64,000 nt of DNA, taken from assembly GCF_001484605.1 (NCBI RefSeq), contig NZ_CP013747.1, forward strand, positions 4,960,001-5,024,000, read 5' to 3'. Positions 27,717-37,346 of the stretch are shown here, one piece after another. This DNA is from Pseudarthrobacter sulfonivorans. GTDB lineage: Bacteria; Actinomycetota; Actinomycetes; Actinomycetales; Micrococcaceae. Numbering within the stretch: position 1 is the first letter of the stretch; every line of letters begins with the position of its first letter. A model generated the notes under the pieces. It was not told the DNA's origin, searched no databases, and saw only the letters and a list, made by a program, of their open reading frames with translations. The translations under genes were made by a program, and so were the position numbers.

Positions 27717-28541
27717 TCAGCCCAGATCTCCGCCTGCCACCGGAAGGATGCTGCCAGTGACATACGATGCTTCGTCGGAGGCCAGGAATACGATGGGCGC
27801 AGCCTGTTCGTCCAGTGTGCCGTACCGCTTCAAAAAGGATGATTCAACGGTCTGGTTCACAATGGCCTGGTGCCACGCCTTTTCGGTAGCTGACTCGGCT
27901 TCCGGTCCGCGCTTGACCTTTCGTGGCGGAGCTTCGGTGCCGCCCGGGGCGGTAGCAACGACGCGGATGCCGCGCCCGGCAACCTCCATGGCCAGGGACT
28001 GGGTCAGGGCGTTGACACCGCCCTTCGCTGCGGCGTACGGGACGCGGTGCATTCCGCGGGTGGCCACTGAGGAGACGTTCACGATGGTGCCCGATTCCTG
28101 GGCGAGCATCGCCGGGAGGACGGCGCGGCAGGACCACAGGGTGGGGAACAGCGAACGGCGGATCTCCCGCTCAATCTTCTCCTCGTCGTATTCTTCGAAA
28201 GGGCGGGCCCAAATGGTTCCTCCCACGTTATTGACGAGCACGTCAACCCTTCCGTGGAGGGCCAAGGCGGCGTTCACTGCCTGTTCTGCTCCGGCGAAGC
28301 TTTCCAGGTCCGCCGTGACGGAGCTGGCTGACCCGCCGCATCCAGACTCCTGGGCGGCTTCCTGGATTCCCTTGGCAACGTCCTGCACAATGTCGGCGCG
28401 GTCAACCAGGACCACCGAGCCTCCTTCAGCCCCGATCCGCTCCGCGACCTTCTGCCCGATTCCCTGAGCCGCGCCGGTGACCACGGCCACTTTGCCGGCG
28501 AAGCGGCCGGGCGTGATGAACTGTCCTGAGTACGCCCCCAC
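27717..28541 (-). CDS. benD: cis-1,2-dihydroxybenzoate dehydrogenase (BenD)
   Basis: A 274-residue short-chain dehydrogenase that oxidises the benzoate cis-diol to catechol with loss of CO2. Cofactor motif VVTGAAQGIGQKV; NNVGGT; the catalytic YAAAKGGV motif follows HRVP. The GTG start at 28541 lies 2 bp after the benC stop, so translation is probably coupled. Complete. Confidence 0.92.
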   Translation of the reverse strand: MGAYSGQFITPGRFAGKVAVVTGAAQGIGQKVAERIGAEGGSVVLVDRADIVQDVAKGIQEAAQESGCGGSASSVTADLESFAGAEQAVNAALALHGRVDVLVNNVGGTIWARPFEEYDEEKIEREIRRSLFPTLWSCRAVLPAMLAQESGTIVNVSSVATRGMHRVPYAAAKGGVNALTQSLAMEVAGRGIRVVATAPGGTEAPPRKVKRGPEAESATEKAWHQAIVNQTVESSFLKRYGTLDEQAAPIVFLASDEASYVTGSILPVAGGDLG

Positions 28542-28543
28542 CG

Positions 28544-30118
28544 TCAGAAACCCTTGCCCGTGGCGTTGATCGCTTCGGCCATGGTGCCCTTTGCATCGCG
28601 GGCGTGAGCCATGATGACTTCCCGGGCCCGCTCCTTGTCGCCGCGCTCAAAAGCCTCCACGACATCAAGGTGGTCCTGGGCGACCCGCTCAAAGATCTGG
28701 GTGCCCTCTTCAAAGGTGGCTGCCATTTGGGCGTGGACGTCGAGCCGACGGTACGACTCCAGCAGCATGGGGTTGTCGGAGATCATGAACAGGTACTCGT
28801 GGAACTCTTCATTGGTCCTGACATACTCTTCCGGGTCAAGAATCCTTCCAGCGTCCACCGCACGTGTGGTGGCTTCGGCAAGACGACGGAACTGGTGCAA
28901 CTGCTCCTTGCTCAGACGGTCCAACATCAGCTCGGTCACGGCAAGTTCAAGACCCATGCGGGCGTCCAGGTGCGCGAAACTGTCTTCCTTACGGAACTCG
29001 AGCCGGCCGGTCTCCAGAGATGAAATGGCTTCCACGCGGCTGATGGTGTCGCCTGCGGTCTCCACCTTATCCGCGGGGGCGGGCGCGCCCGTCTCGGCGT
29101 CCCCGCCGGTGGTTTCCTTGGGAGCGAAACGTTCAAAGTAGAAGTTGGCTGGCTGTATGCCCTCGGTGTCCAGCCACTTGGAGACGGCGTTGACCATGGG
29201 CGGCGGTCCGCAAAGGTAGATATCGACGTCGCCATCGTTGAGGTGGGACGGCTGGATGATCTGCGTGACGTAGCCCGTGTGCGGTGCGGTTGTCCCCGGC
29301 TCGGAGGCAATGTAATCCCAGCTGAAGGTCGGCAACTTCGCTTCGTAGGTGCGCAGCCAGTCGAGGCCCACGATGTCGGCTTCACGAGAGACGCCATAAA
29401 TCAGGTGGACCGGCGTGGCCGGGGGGTTCTCGGACAACTTCTCCAGAATGGACAGGAGCGGGGCCAGGCCGGTGCCGCCTGCCAGCAGGAGCAGGGGGCG
29501 CTTGGGCTCGCGAAGGAAGAAGGAGCCGTAAGGGCCTGTGAACTCGATGGTGTCCCCTACTGCCGCGCGGTCACGCAGGTACTCGGACATCGCGCCTTGC
29601 GGCGTGATGCGCACCATGAAGGACGCATCCATCCCTTCGGGGCCGTTGCTGAACGAGTATGAGCGCTCCGCGTCGGTGCCCGGGACCTTGATGTTGACGT
29701 ACTGGCCGGGCAGGAAAGCCAGTGCTTCCCGGTTCTGCACCTCCAGAGCGAAGGAGATGGTGGACTCCGAATGCTTGTCGAGTTCCTTCAGCGTGGAAAC
29801 AAAAGTGGCAGCTGAGGTTTTCGCGGATTCGGAGGTCGCCGGGATCTGGATGGCGAGGTCCGATTCCGGAACGGCCTGGCAAGTGAGGAGGTAGCCCTTC
29901 TCAAGCTCCTCCTCGGTCATGGCGTCGTCGATATAGTCGCCGGGGTCGAAAGAGCCGGAGTCGCAAAACGCCTTGCACGTGCCGCAGGCGCCATCCCGAC
30001 AGTCTGAGGGGATGTTGATGCGGGCCTTGTACGCCGCGTCCATGACGGTCTCGTAGTCGCCGACTTTGATGACTTTAGTGACGCCATCTTCGAAACTGAG
30101 GGCTACCTGATGGCCCAT
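28544..30118 (-). CDS. benC: Benzoate 1,2-dioxygenase reductase with C-terminal FCD-like domain
   Basis: A 524-residue protein. A plant-type 2Fe-2S domain comes first (CRDGACGTCKAFCDSG with TCQ later), then the FAD domain (RSYSFSNG) and NAD domain (GGTGLAPLLSILEKL), ending at about residue 335. A further ~170 residues resemble the FCD ligand domain of GntR regulators: NEEFHEYLFMISDN and DHLDVVEAFERGDKERA. The classical proteobacterial BenC lacks this part; actinobacterial BenC proteins are known to be longer. No DNA-binding domain is attached, so it may sense an effector or stabilise the reductase. CAGGAGGAAAT precedes the start. Confidence 0.93.
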   Translation of the reverse strand: MGHQVALSFEDGVTKVIKVGDYETVMDAAYKARINIPSDCRDGACGTCKAFCDSGSFDPGDYIDDAMTEEELEKGYLLTCQAVPESDLAIQIPATSESAKTSAATFVSTLKELDKHSESTISFALEVQNREALAFLPGQYVNIKVPGTDAERSYSFSNGPEGMDASFMVRITPQGAMSEYLRDRAAVGDTIEFTGPYGSFFLREPKRPLLLLAGGTGLAPLLSILEKLSENPPATPVHLIYGVSREADIVGLDWLRTYEAKLPTFSWDYIASEPGTTAPHTGYVTQIIQPSHLNDGDVDIYLCGPPPMVNAVSKWLDTEGIQPANFYFERFAPKETTGGDAETGAPAPADKVETAGDTISRVEAISSLETGRLEFRKEDSFAHLDARMGLELAVTELMLDRLSKEQLHQFRRLAEATTRAVDAGRILDPEEYVRTNEEFHEYLFMISDNPMLLESYRRLDVHAQMAATFEEGTQIFERVAQDHLDVVEAFERGDKERAREVIMAHARDAKGTMAEAINATGKGF

Positions 30119-30253
30119 GATTTCCTCCTGGTTGGGGGTCGCATCCTCGCAACCCCCGGAAAGTTAGTGCGGTTATCTCTTACGAGCAGACCCGGCGGCG
30201 GGATGCTCCTGCGGGCGCTGCTGCGGCCGCGCCGTACGGTTGCCGGGACGCCG

Positions 30254-30790
30254 TCAGATCATGTAGACATCCACCACGTGGTGGATGTAGTCGTTCTTCA
30301 GTACAACCTTCTTTTTCAGGATCACCGGCTGCTCGCCGGAGAGATCGATGGTGTAGAAGCTCGTGCCGAAATAGGTGTCGGTGGTGTTGTACCGGAAGTA
30401 CAGGGTGAACCAGTTGAAACGGACCTTGACCTGGTCGCCGTCGTGCTCCAGGACTTCAACGTCCGTGATGTTATGCCCGGTGCGCGGCTCAGGGAGGGAG
30501 GTAGCGGAGGAGCGGTCCGTCTTGATCCGGAAGACCCGGTCCTCGATGCCGCCGCGGTTGTCGTAATAGATGAGCGAGATCTCGTTCTGGGGGTCCACCG
30601 TGAGCCGGTCATCGACGTCCCACGCCGGCATCCAGTACTCGGAGTCCGGGTGGTAGCACTGGAGCCACTCGTCGAACTGGCGGTCGTCCAGCAGCCGGGC
30701 TTCCCGGTAAAGGAAGGCGCGGACAGTCTCGAGGGTCGCGATTTCATCGGCGCTCTTGAGCGCGGTTAAGGAGTTAATGAGGTTGGCCAT
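30254..30790 (-). CDS. benB: Benzoate 1,2-dioxygenase small subunit
   Basis: A 178-residue beta subunit of the ring-hydroxylating oxygenase, structural partner of BenA. REARLLDDRQFDEWLQCYH and YWMPAWDVDD are typical. It lies 40 bp downstream of benA and 135 bp upstream of benC. Normal length. Confidence 0.94.
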   Translation of the reverse strand: MANLINSLTALKSADEIATLETVRAFLYREARLLDDRQFDEWLQCYHPDSEYWMPAWDVDDRLTVDPQNEISLIYYDNRGGIEDRVFRIKTDRSSATSLPEPRTGHNITDVEVLEHDGDQVKVRFNWFTLYFRYNTTDTYFGTSFYTIDLSGEQPVILKKKVVLKNDYIHHVVDVYMI

Positions 30791-30830
30791 TGGTTTTCAG
30801 CACTCTCTGTAGGGATTCGGAAAGTCTTGA

Positions 30831-32213
30831 TTACGCCGTGACCGGTAAGGATTCCTGGGCAACGGATTCCGCCTCGGCGAGGGCCTTGTCCATTACTTCC
30901 TTCCAGTACCCGTGCTGGATCGGGTAGAGTCCCTCGTCTTCGGTGCGTACACCGGAGGCGATCACCCGCGACATGCCCAGCGCTGTGGCCTGCTCGTCAG
31001 GACCCGCAATTTCGTGGGTGGAGCCTCGCGTCATGTCGTTCCACGGCGCGGATGTGGCCCAGTAGGTCTTGTTGCAGGATCGGAACTCCTCGAGGTCGTC
31101 CGGTGTGGCCATGCCGGTTGCATTGAAGAAGTCCTCGTACTGGCGGATGCGCTTTGAGCGGTTTTCCTGCGATTCACCCTTCGGCGCGATGCAGTAGATC
31201 GTCACCTCGGTCTGGTCCGCTGATATGGGACGGAAGTGACGGATCTGCGACGAGAACTGGTCCATGATGTACACATTCGGGTACAGGCAGAGGTTGCGTG
31301 AAATGTTGATCATGAAGTTTGCCATCTCCTCGCCGTACTTTTCGACGAGCTCGTCGCGGCGGTCCCACAACGGACGGTCCTCGGGGTTGGTCCACTCCTG
31401 CCACAGCAGCAGGTGCCCGTGATCGTAGGAATAGAAGCCGCCTTTAACCTTGCCCCACTTGCCGGCGTCCATGGCCTTGGTCTTGTTGGCGGAATCACCG
31501 GCGGTGCGGCGGGCCGTCGTCGCGGCGTAGTTCCAGTGCACGGCGGTGACGTGGTAGCCGTCGGCGCCGTTTTCCGCCTGGACCTTCCAGTTGCCGTCAT
31601 AGGTGTAGGTGGACGACCCGCGCAGGACCTCGAGCCCCTCCGGGGACTGGTCCACAATCGAATCGATGACTTTGGTGGCATCTCCCAGGTGCTCCTCCAG
31701 CGGGAGGACGTCAGCTTTCAATGAGCCGAACAGGAAGCCCCGGTAGGAGTCGAAGCGGGCTACCTTGGTGAGGTCGTGTGAGCCCTCCTTGTTGAAGGTT
31801 TCCGGGTATCCGGCATTGCGGGAATCCTTGACTTTAAGGAGCTCTCCGGAGTTCTTGAATGTCCAGCCGTGGAAGGGACAGGTGAAGGTGGTCCTGTTGT
31901 CGGTCTTGCGCCGGCACAGCATGGCGCCACGGTGGGAGCAGGCGTTGACGATGCAGTTGATCTTCTCGTCCTTGTCCCGTGTAAGCACGACGGGAGTCCG
32001 GCCAATGTAGGTGGTGAAGTAGTCCCCCACGTTGGGGATCTGGGATTCATGGGCAAGGTAGACCCAGTTGCCCTCGAAGATGTGCTTCATCTCCAATTCA
32101 AAGATTTCCTGGTCGGTGAAGATTTCACGCTTCGCCCGGATAACGCCGTTCTCTCGATCGTCGACGACGGCGTCAGCCAGGACTCCACGGACACGTGTCA
32201 GATTCTCGGTCAT
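30831..32213 (-). CDS. benA: Benzoate 1,2-dioxygenase large subunit
   Basis: A 460-residue alpha subunit. Rieske motif [11 protein letters not shown]...CPFHGW (CxH-17-CxxH). The mononuclear iron histidines and bridging aspartate lie in [15 protein letters not shown]. It adds both atoms of O2 to benzoate. GGAG precedes the ATG. First gene of benABCD, divergent from catA. Confidence 0.96.
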   Translation of the reverse strand: MTENLTRVRGVLADAVVDDRENGVIRAKREIFTDQEIFELEMKHIFEGNWVYLAHESQIPNVGDYFTTYIGRTPVVLTRDKDEKINCIVNACSHRGAMLCRRKTDNRTTFTCPFHGWTFKNSGELLKVKDSRNAGYPETFNKEGSHDLTKVARFDSYRGFLFGSLKADVLPLEEHLGDATKVIDSIVDQSPEGLEVLRGSSTYTYDGNWKVQAENGADGYHVTAVHWNYAATTARRTAGDSANKTKAMDAGKWGKVKGGFYSYDHGHLLLWQEWTNPEDRPLWDRRDELVEKYGEEMANFMINISRNLCLYPNVYIMDQFSSQIRHFRPISADQTEVTIYCIAPKGESQENRSKRIRQYEDFFNATGMATPDDLEEFRSCNKTYWATSAPWNDMTRGSTHEIAGPDEQATALGMSRVIASGVRTEDEGLYPIQHGYWKEVMDKALAEAESVAQESLPVTA

Positions 32214-32369
32214 GGTGTGCTCCTTCTTTGGAGAGGGTGCGGGTAGGCGGGCAGCGACTGTGCGGCCGCACCTGAACCCCCTCGGGCGGAATGAATGTGT
32301 TCCACCCAGTCTGCTGCAAGGTGACAGCGCTCACATCAGGCAAAACCCTAGTACGAACCAAGGATGTCT

Positions 32370-32391
32370 TTATGTAAGTGAGCCTACATAA
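32370..32391. promoter_or_regulatory. Inverted repeat between benA and catA
   Basis: TTATGTA-8 nt-TACATAA, a perfect AT-rich inverted repeat in an otherwise GC-rich divergent promoter region. A likely regulator site for ben and/or cat. Confidence 0.6.
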
Positions 32392-32501
32392 TCGGCGTTA
32401 TATAAGTCCTTGTTTCGTCCTTATCACCTGACTAGCATGAGATGGACGTCACGTGAAGCCGGTGAGCCTGCGGGTGCACAGCCCGCGGCCGGCGCGTTTT
32501 A

Positions 32502-32525
32502 GGGAACGGGAAATTTCCCGTTCCC
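32502..32525. promoter_or_regulatory. Perfect 24-bp palindrome just upstream of catA
   Basis: GGGAACGGGAAA is followed directly by its reverse complement with no spacer, ending 27 bp before the catA ATG. It could be an operator, or a 5' UTR stem that masks translation. Confidence 0.65.
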
Positions 32526-32552
32526 GGTGCACAGAGGAGTGTGGAGATCACT

Positions 32553-33437
32553 ATGACTGAGAATCAGTTGGACACCCGCCAAGAAAATGAGGGCACCGCT
32601 GTGGAGGCCGGTTCGAAGGCGACCGAGCGCTTCGCCGCTTCGGGCAAGCCCACGGGAACGGGAGTACCCAAGGAGCGCGTGAGCTTGCTCGCCGGCGCCC
32701 TCATCAAAGCCGCTAACGACATCGTCGTCGAACACGAAGTCACCTACGAGGAGTACAACGCCCTGAAAGCCTGGCTGATCAAGGTGGGCAACGATGGCGA
32801 GTGGCCACTATTCCTCGACGTGTGGCTTGAGCACACCGTGGAGGATGTCAACTCCCAGGACCGGCCCGGCACGAAAGGCACCATCGAGGGACCCTATTAC
32901 GTCCCGAACTCGCCTGTGCTGGATTCCCCCGCCACGGTAGAGATGCGCGATGACGAAGATGGCGTTCCGTTGCAGTTCAGCGGCCAGTTCACCGACACCG
33001 ACGGCAACCCGATCCAAGGTGCACAGCTGGAAATTTGGCATGCGGACTCGGCGGGCTTCTACTCTCAGTACGCCCCGGGCCTGCCGGACTGGCTGTTCCG
33101 CGCCAACGTGCAGGCCGACAGCGAGGGACACTTCGTCCTCCACACCATGCGTCCGGCTCCGTACCAGATCCCCACTGATGGAGCCTGTGGGCAGCTGATC
33201 AGTGCTGCGGGTTGGCACGCCTGGCGCCCGGCCCACATTCACATCAAGGTCTCAGCGCCCGGCTATCAGCCTGTAACCCAGCAGCTCTACTTCCCCGGTG
33301 ACCCGCACAACGCTGACGACATTGCTTCGGCTGTCAAGCCGGAGCTGATGCTCAACACCACACCGCGTACAGACGGCGCCGCCGGCGAAGAAGCCTCATA
33401 TGACTATGTCCTCGCCAAAGTGGGACAGTCCAAATAG
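32553..33437 (+). CDS. catA: Catechol 1,2-dioxygenase
   Basis: A 294-residue intradiol dioxygenase cleaving catechol to cis,cis-muconate. The first tyrosine ligand is in IEGPYYVPNSPV, the second in APYQIPTDG, and the two histidines in WRPAHIHIKVS. ATG 32553 is chosen over GTG 32541 because GGAG then sits 6 nt upstream. Complete. Confidence 0.94.
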   Translation: MTENQLDTRQENEGTAVEAGSKATERFAASGKPTGTGVPKERVSLLAGALIKAANDIVVEHEVTYEEYNALKAWLIKVGNDGEWPLFLDVWLEHTVEDVNSQDRPGTKGTIEGPYYVPNSPVLDSPATVEMRDDEDGVPLQFSGQFTDTDGNPIQGAQLEIWHADSAGFYSQYAPGLPDWLFRANVQADSEGHFVLHTMRPAPYQIPTDGACGQLISAAGWHAWRPAHIHIKVSAPGYQPVTQQLYFPGDPHNADDIASAVKPELMLNTTPRTDGAAGEEASYDYVLAKVGQSK

Positions 33438-33480
33438 GAACTCCTGTGACATGGTCGGGTTCATAATTTCCGTCCAATGA

Positions 33481-33511
33481 GGTGCCCCAGGGCAATGAGC
33501 CCTGGGGCACC
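33481..33511 (+). terminator. Terminator after catA
   Basis: Perfect 12-bp stem GGTGCCCCAGGG with a 7-nt loop, 43 bp past catA and just before catB. It would reduce read-through into catBC. Confidence 0.75.
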
Positions 33512-33563
33512 GTTCTTCCCAGCACCACTGGACTGCCTGACACAAGCGAAAGGAACCGAGCCG

Positions 33564-34664
33564 TTGAAGATCGAGCGGATCGAAGTGATCCCGTACTCCA
33601 TCCCGTACACGCACCCCCTGAAGTTCGCCAGCGGCGAGGTGGCAAACGCTGACCATGTTCTTGTGCGTGTGCACACCGACGACGGCGTCGTAGGAGTCGC
33701 GGACGCACCCCCCCGCCCATATACCTACGGCGAGACACAAGAGTCCATCGGGACGATCATCGAGAAAACCTTCGCCCCACAGCTGACCGGCCTCGAGATC
33801 GTGGACCGGGAGCAGATCCATGCAGTAATGCGCCGGACCATTCACAACCAAGTGGCGAAAGGCGCCGTAGACATCGCGGTGTGGGACGCGATCGGCAAAA
33901 CGCTCCGCACTCCAGTGCACAAGCTATTGGGTGGGTACACCGACCGCATGCGGGTCAGCCACATGCTCGGCTTCCGGCCAGCGCAGGAACTCCTCGACGA
34001 GGCCCTGCGTTTCGGCGAGCAATACGGCATCACCACCTTCAAGCTGAAAGTGGGCCGTCGGCCGCTGTCACTGGACGTGGAGGCCTGCCACGTGCTGCGC
34101 GAGGGACTGGGCGAGGACGTGGAGCTATACCTTGACGCGAACCGCGGCTGGACCGCGAACGAAGCCCTCGAGGTGCTCCGGAGGACCGAGGGGCTCGGGC
34201 TGACCATGCTCGAGGAACCGTGCGACGCCAAGGAAGCACTGAGCCGCCGCCGCCTGGTCGACAAATCGCCAATCCCGGTGGTAGGCGATGAATCCGTCCC
34301 CACGGCTGGGGACGCGTCCCGGGAACTGCTTTCCGGTGGCTGCAACGCCATCTGCATCAAGACCGCCCGTTCCGGCTTCACCGAGGCCACCGAGATATTA
34401 GGGCTATGCACCGGCCTCGGCGTGGATGTGACCATGGGCAACCAGATCGACACCCAGATCGGCTCGCTTGCGACTGTCACCTTCGGCGCCGCACACGAGG
34501 CCACCAGCCGCCGGGCAGGGGAACTGTCGAACTTCCTCGATATGGCCGACGACCTGCTGGCGGATCCACTCCGGATAATCGACGGCACGATCTCCGTGCG
34601 CGATCTGCCGGGGGTCGGAGCCGAGATCGACGAGGACAAACTCGCGGCCTACCGCCTGTCCTAG
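33564..34664 (+). CDS. catB: Muconate cycloisomerase
   Basis: A 366-residue enolase-superfamily enzyme that lactonises cis,cis-muconate. The TTG at 33564 is selected: AAAGGA lies 9 nt upstream, and the reading then begins LKIERIEVIPYSIPYTHPLK as in the family. The catalytic lysines are in TFKLKVG; metal ligands LDANRGW, EEPCD and GDESVPT. Complete; 24 bp before catC. Confidence 0.93.
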   Translation: MKIERIEVIPYSIPYTHPLKFASGEVANADHVLVRVHTDDGVVGVADAPPRPYTYGETQESIGTIIEKTFAPQLTGLEIVDREQIHAVMRRTIHNQVAKGAVDIAVWDAIGKTLRTPVHKLLGGYTDRMRVSHMLGFRPAQELLDEALRFGEQYGITTFKLKVGRRPLSLDVEACHVLREGLGEDVELYLDANRGWTANEALEVLRRTEGLGLTMLEEPCDAKEALSRRRLVDKSPIPVVGDESVPTAGDASRELLSGGCNAICIKTARSGFTEATEILGLCTGLGVDVTMGNQIDTQIGSLATVTFGAAHEATSRRAGELSNFLDMADDLLADPLRIIDGTISVRDLPGVGAEIDEDKLAAYRLS

Positions 34665-34688
34665 CCCGACCATCAAGGAGGAAAAAGA

Positions 34689-34967
34689 ATGTTGTTTTTA
34701 GCCCGCATGGACGTGCAATTCCCAGCGCACCTCTCCGCTGAGGACGTCACCCGCATGCAGGGGTTGGAGAAAGAGTATTCCCAGGCCCTGCAACAGGACG
34801 GCCGCCTTGCCTCCATCTGGCGAGTGGTCGGCGAGTACGCAAACTATTCGGTGTTCGACGTCGAATCCAATGACGAACTGCACCAGATCCTGAGCAGCTT
34901 CCCGATGTACCCCTTCATGAAAATCAAGGTCACCCCATTGGCCAAGCATCCCAACTCCATCCGCTGA
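34689..34967 (+). CDS. catC: Muconolactone delta-isomerase
   Basis: A 92-residue protein beginning MLFLARMDVQFP, which is the family hallmark, and ending in YPFMKIKVTPLAKHPNSI. AAGGAGG lies 8 nt before the ATG. It converts muconolactone to 3-oxoadipate enol-lactone, the last cat step here; no pcaD, pcaIJ or pcaF follows. Confidence 0.95.
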   Translation: MLFLARMDVQFPAHLSAEDVTRMQGLEKEYSQALQQDGRLASIWRVVGEYANYSVFDVESNDELHQILSSFPMYPFMKIKVTPLAKHPNSIR

Positions 34968-35038
34968 GGAATCTGTATCCACTGCGGCGGCCTTTGTAGT
35001 CATCAGGACCCCACCTCCGCCATCGCTCAGGAGACATC

Positions 35039-36322
35039 ATGCCCCGCTTCCAAAGCACCGCGCCGGTGACCACCGGATCACGGCCTGGCCCGGTCCATGG
35101 AGCCCAACCACGCTTAGAACGGCCCCAGTTCCGTCCGGCTGGCGTACGCGACATCCTGCGGGACATCGGCCCACACTACGCCTCGAACGGGCTTGTCGGA
35201 CTGGCTTTCTCCGCGTCCGGGCCGGTAGCGGTCACTCTTACCGTCGGGTCGCTCGGCGGACTGACGGAGGCCCAGCTCGCGTCGTGGGTCTTCGCCATGT
35301 TCCTCTCCGCTGGCGCGGCGACCCTGGTGATGTCACTGATCTATCGCCAGCCGTTGGGCTTCGCCTGGTCCATCCCAGGGACCGTGCTGTTGGGGCCGTC
35401 GCTGCAGCATCTGTCGTTTCCTGAGGTGGTAGGGGCGTTCTTCTCCGCCGGTGTGCTGATTCTCGCGCTTGGTTCGTCCGGAGTAGTGCGTCCGATCATG
35501 GCCGCGATCCCCGTTCCGATCGTCATGGCCATGGTCGCCGCCGTGTTCCTTCGGTTCGGGACGGACATCGTCTCCTCCACACGGGCCGACCCCGCAGTGG
35601 CGGCACCCATGGTGCTGGCGTTCCTTGTACTCACCGCCGTGCCCTCCCTAGGCAGACGCCTCCCTCCGGTACTCGGTAGTTTGGCGGCAGGCGTCGTCGC
35701 CGTTGTGATCAGTGGCCGGTTCGCGATGTCCCAAGGCGGACCGATCCTGGCCATGCCCGTGTTCACAGCCCCCGCGTTCACTTGGGCTGCCCAACTGGAA
35801 TTAGTGATCCCCCTGGCACTCACGGTCCTCGTGGTACAGAACGGACAAGGCGCTGCTGTGCTCCGGGCCGCAGGACACAACCCTCCGATCAATGTCTCCG
35901 CGATGACCTCCGGCGTGTTCTCACTGCTCAACGCCACACTCGGCGCGGTCTCCGCCTGTGTCACTGGACCTACCAACGCCCTTCTGACCGCCTCCGGGCA
36001 GAAAAAGCGCCAGTACACGGCCGCGGTGGTCTACGGACTACTGTCCCTGCTGTGCGCTTTGCTGGCTCCAATGCTCACCCGTCTCATGCTGGCCACGCCC
36101 GAAGCTTTCGTTCTGGCCCTGGGGGGAATCGCCATGCTGCGTGCCCTCCAACAGGCCTTCGTTTCCGCTTTCGCCACGAACTTCACCTTGGGAGCCTTGG
36201 TTACTTTCGTCGTCACGATCTCCGGCCTGGACCTCTTCAACATCCATGCCGCATTCTGGGGCGTCGTTATCGGCTACGCAGTGTCCCGCCTGCTCGAGCG
36301 ACGGGACCACGCGCAGGCCTGA
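35039..36322 (+). CDS. benE: Benzoate/H+ symporter BenE
   Basis: A 427-residue BenE-family transporter with about 12 membrane segments. GFAWSIPGTVLLG and MTSGVFSLLNATLGAVSACVTGPTNA are characteristic. The N-terminal ~40 residues are hydrophilic. GGAG lies before the ATG. It follows catC by 71 bp, and may be co-transcribed with catBC. Confidence 0.9.
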   Translation: MPRFQSTAPVTTGSRPGPVHGAQPRLERPQFRPAGVRDILRDIGPHYASNGLVGLAFSASGPVAVTLTVGSLGGLTEAQLASWVFAMFLSAGAATLVMSLIYRQPLGFAWSIPGTVLLGPSLQHLSFPEVVGAFFSAGVLILALGSSGVVRPIMAAIPVPIVMAMVAAVFLRFGTDIVSSTRADPAVAAPMVLAFLVLTAVPSLGRRLPPVLGSLAAGVVAVVISGRFAMSQGGPILAMPVFTAPAFTWAAQLELVIPLALTVLVVQNGQGAAVLRAAGHNPPINVSAMTSGVFSLLNATLGAVSACVTGPTNALLTASGQKKRQYTAAVVYGLLSLLCALLAPMLTRLMLATPEAFVLALGGIAMLRALQQAFVSAFATNFTLGALVTFVVTISGLDLFNIHAAFWGVVIGYAVSRLLERRDHAQA

Positions 36323-36349
36323 CGGAGCGGATCGCGTGAAGCGTCAAAC

Positions 36350-37024
36350 ATGGGCATGGTATTTGGCGGAATCCCGCGAGGGACCTTGAACATCATGTCG
36401 GTGAACCGTTGGACGCCATCGAGAACGAACGGTCTCCTTTGGCCCACGGCGCTCCGGGCGCACATCCAGTCGAGCCTGCACAACGCCGAACTTATCTTCC
36501 GCGGCAGCCGATTCCAGGACAGCCTTGCCCCCGGCCTCCCACACCGAACGGTTACTCCCTGGTTCACGGCGGACGTCGACACTCACCTGAAGGCCGTCCT
36601 AGCCCCACGCTCCGCCGAGCGGACAGCCGCTGCCCGCCGACTCGGGAACAGCCTCGACGGGGAGGAGCCGACGACGGCGCAACTCGCCGAATTGCTCGCC
36701 CAGCGACAACTTCCCCAACTTAGGGACAGCCCCATTACCGACATGCCCGGCCCGCACCTTCCGATGGAACTCCTCCTCTTCGGCGAATCCGTGACGAGTC
36801 GTGAACTAGAGGCGTGCGCCTGTCCACATTTCTGCCAAATTTGTGCACGCAGAAACGCTGAAATGACACTGTCCTGCGAAGACAAAGGGTTATGGGTGGG
36901 CTCCGGTCCCGCACCCTCCCTCCTTGGCGGTTGCGGGGCTTGGTTGCGGGGCTTGTCCGGCACATTCCTGGGGGCTGCATGCCCGGGCCTTTGCCGGCCA
37001 GCAGCCACCCTCGTGGGGCATTGA
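36350..37024 (+). CDS. Uncertain ORF after benE
   Basis: A 224-codon open frame beginning 27 bp after benE. The first ~145 residues (up to MELLLFGES) have ordinary composition; the rest is Cys/Gly/Leu-rich and unlike a protein. No family or ribosome site is recognised. It may be a real short gene with a lost stop, or no gene at all. Confidence 0.22.
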   Translation: MGMVFGGIPRGTLNIMSVNRWTPSRTNGLLWPTALRAHIQSSLHNAELIFRGSRFQDSLAPGLPHRTVTPWFTADVDTHLKAVLAPRSAERTAAARRLGNSLDGEEPTTAQLAELLAQRQLPQLRDSPITDMPGPHLPMELLLFGESVTSRELEACACPHFCQICARRNAEMTLSCEDKGLWVGSGPAPSLLGGCGAWLRGLSGTFLGAACPGLCRPAATLVGH

Positions 37025-37096
37025 TACGCGTGTAGCGATCGACAGCCCCAAAACGCGTGGGCTCACCGAGGGGCTTCGCGAACGTTCCACGGGCGG

Positions 37097-37152
37097 GTCA
37101 TGTCGGAACCGCGTGCGGCAGGAATGGAGAGGTGGCGGCGCGAAAACGCCGA
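37097..37152. repeat. Right copy of the ~56-bp direct repeat
   Basis: Matches 1-56 in direct orientation, 22 bases at its left end being identical. The 9-mer GGTCATGTC at its left edge recurs at 37229 and 37436. It lies about 0.4 kb before the first IS21 element. Confidence 0.7.
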
Positions 37153-37325
37153 CTGACCGACACCATGGAACACGTCAGGCATGAACTCCCAGGCACCGGC
37201 CCGCGCGTTAGCCTGCGAGTTCCCCGCAGGTCATGTCACCTGGGACGCCTGGACGCATGAACTGGTAACAGCCAAAAATTGCAGGAAGGAAACAGGATGC
37301 ACGCTGAACAACCGCCCGTGGACTG

Positions 37326-37346
37326 GGTGTGCACAATGTGCACACC
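37326..37346. promoter_or_regulatory. Perfect 10-bp palindrome
   Basis: GGTGTGCACA-A-TGTGCACACC: an operator-like dyad with no gene nearby that it would obviously control. It could be an orphan regulator site or a recombinase site. Confidence 0.45.

Noticed and set aside
27656..27763. N-terminal extension of the LAL regulator
   Set aside because: It would overlap the 3' end of benD, and the extra 36 residues have no resemblance to the family.
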